A stretch of 5,488 nt of DNA from Methylobacterium sp. (lineage in GTDB: Bacteria; Pseudomonadota; Alphaproteobacteria; Rhizobiales; Beijerinckiaceae), in NCBI GenBank assembly GCA_020252865.1, contig JADCCH010000110.1, positions 1-5,488 on the forward strand, in the 5' to 3' direction. The translations under genes and the position numbers were made by a program. The notes under the pieces are model-generated. The model made no database searches, was not told where the DNA came from, and saw nothing but the letters and a program-made list of their open reading frames with translations. The stretch's first letter is position 1. Each line of letters begins with the position of its first letter. Shown one piece after another: positions 5,161 to 5,488 of the stretch.

Positions 5161-5488
5161 ATGGCGCGGCCTTCCGCGATCTGGGGAGACGCAGCGCGGG
5201 GAAGCGGGATCTTGCAGCTGTCCGGTGCCTGGACGGCGGATCATGCCTCCGATCTCGAGACCACCCTCCAAACAGCCCTGAAACAGGGAAGCGTCGCCGC
5301 GCCGTTCCGCATCGATTGCGCGGGCATTCTCGCGCTCGACACCGTGGGGGCCTGGCTCATCCACCGTGCCCGGCTGGTGCTGTCCGAGCGTGGCGAGGTT
5401 AGTCTCGCCGGGCTGGAGCGGGACCAGACGAATCTCATCGAAGAGGTGGCGCAGGCCCAGATGCCGCCGGCAGGCCCGCCCAAGGCAA
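5161..5488 (+). CDS. STAS-domain N-terminus of a probable MlaE-family ABC transporter permease (3' partial)
   Basis: The frame is open to the window end and 109 residues are visible. A STAS-like domain covers about residues 16-98: strand ILQLSGAW (17-24), a helix TADHASDLETTLQTAL, then the core FRIDCAGILALDTVGAWLI (49-67), which matches the STAS beta-strand/helix signature, and a final EVSLAGLERDQTNLIEEV strand and helix. In alphaproteobacteria this kind of STAS domain, with an LDT-GAWL motif, commonly precedes an MlaE permease domain that moves phospholipid between the membranes together with an ATPase and an MCE protein. That C-terminal domain is outside the window, so the fusion is inferred; a stand-alone STAS protein is possible. 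The ATG at 5161 is the only ATG, GTG or TTG in frame after the stop at 5104; GGGAAC just upstream is a weak ribosome site. It is divergent from the cheZ-like gene. Confidence 0.75.
   Translation, partial: MARPSAIWGDAARGSGILQLSGAWTADHASDLETTLQTALKQGSVAAPFRIDCAGILALDTVGAWLIHRARLVLSERGEVSLAGLERDQTNLIEEVAQAQMPPAGPPKA

Overview
The window is GC-rich, densely packed DNA from what is most likely an alphaproteobacterium, probably Hyphomicrobiales (Rhizobiales). This rests on three things: a CheZ-like protein with an alphaproteobacterial N-terminal region, a STAS-MlaE type permease start, and a CoxL-like C-terminus next to periplasmic c-type cytochromes. The order-level placement is inference; there is no rRNA or other marker gene here.

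Left part (1-1688, + strand). The first 79 bases encode the last residues of a molybdopterin-binding subunit of the xanthine dehydrogenase/CoxL family. A 211-base gap with two clear stem-loops follows. Then come two closely spaced cytochrome genes: a secreted class II cytochrome c' (291-719) and an N-terminally anchored diheme cytochrome c (753-1688). The layout suggests a molybdenum hydroxylase whose electrons pass to membrane-bound c-type hemes, but the enzyme's other subunits lie outside the window.

Middle part (1689-3888). A short hairpin separates the cytochromes from a convergent XRE-cupin regulator (1710-2321, -). This regulator is divergent from an adrenodoxin-type [2Fe-2S] ferredoxin (2479-2865, +). 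Their shared 157-base spacer contains a 16-bp imperfect palindrome that is a good operator candidate. The ferredoxin converges, three bases apart, on an EamA/DMT-family transporter (2869-3888, -).

Right part (3889-5488). A CheZ-like response-regulator phosphatase with the catalytic Asp/Gln pair conserved (3993-4976, -) is divergent from the start of a STAS-domain protein (5161 to the window end, +), probably the N-terminus of an MlaE-type lipid ABC transporter permease. Their 184-base spacer holds three copies of CTTTCCG spaced 25 and 51 bp apart, the first inside a 13-bp palindrome.

I see no mobile element, CRISPR array, tRNA or rRNA. All six complete or near-complete proteins belong to known families. 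I do not find convincing evidence of a new multi-gene system; the most interesting points are the candidate molybdenum enzyme/cytochrome module, the operator-like sites, and the orphan CheZ.
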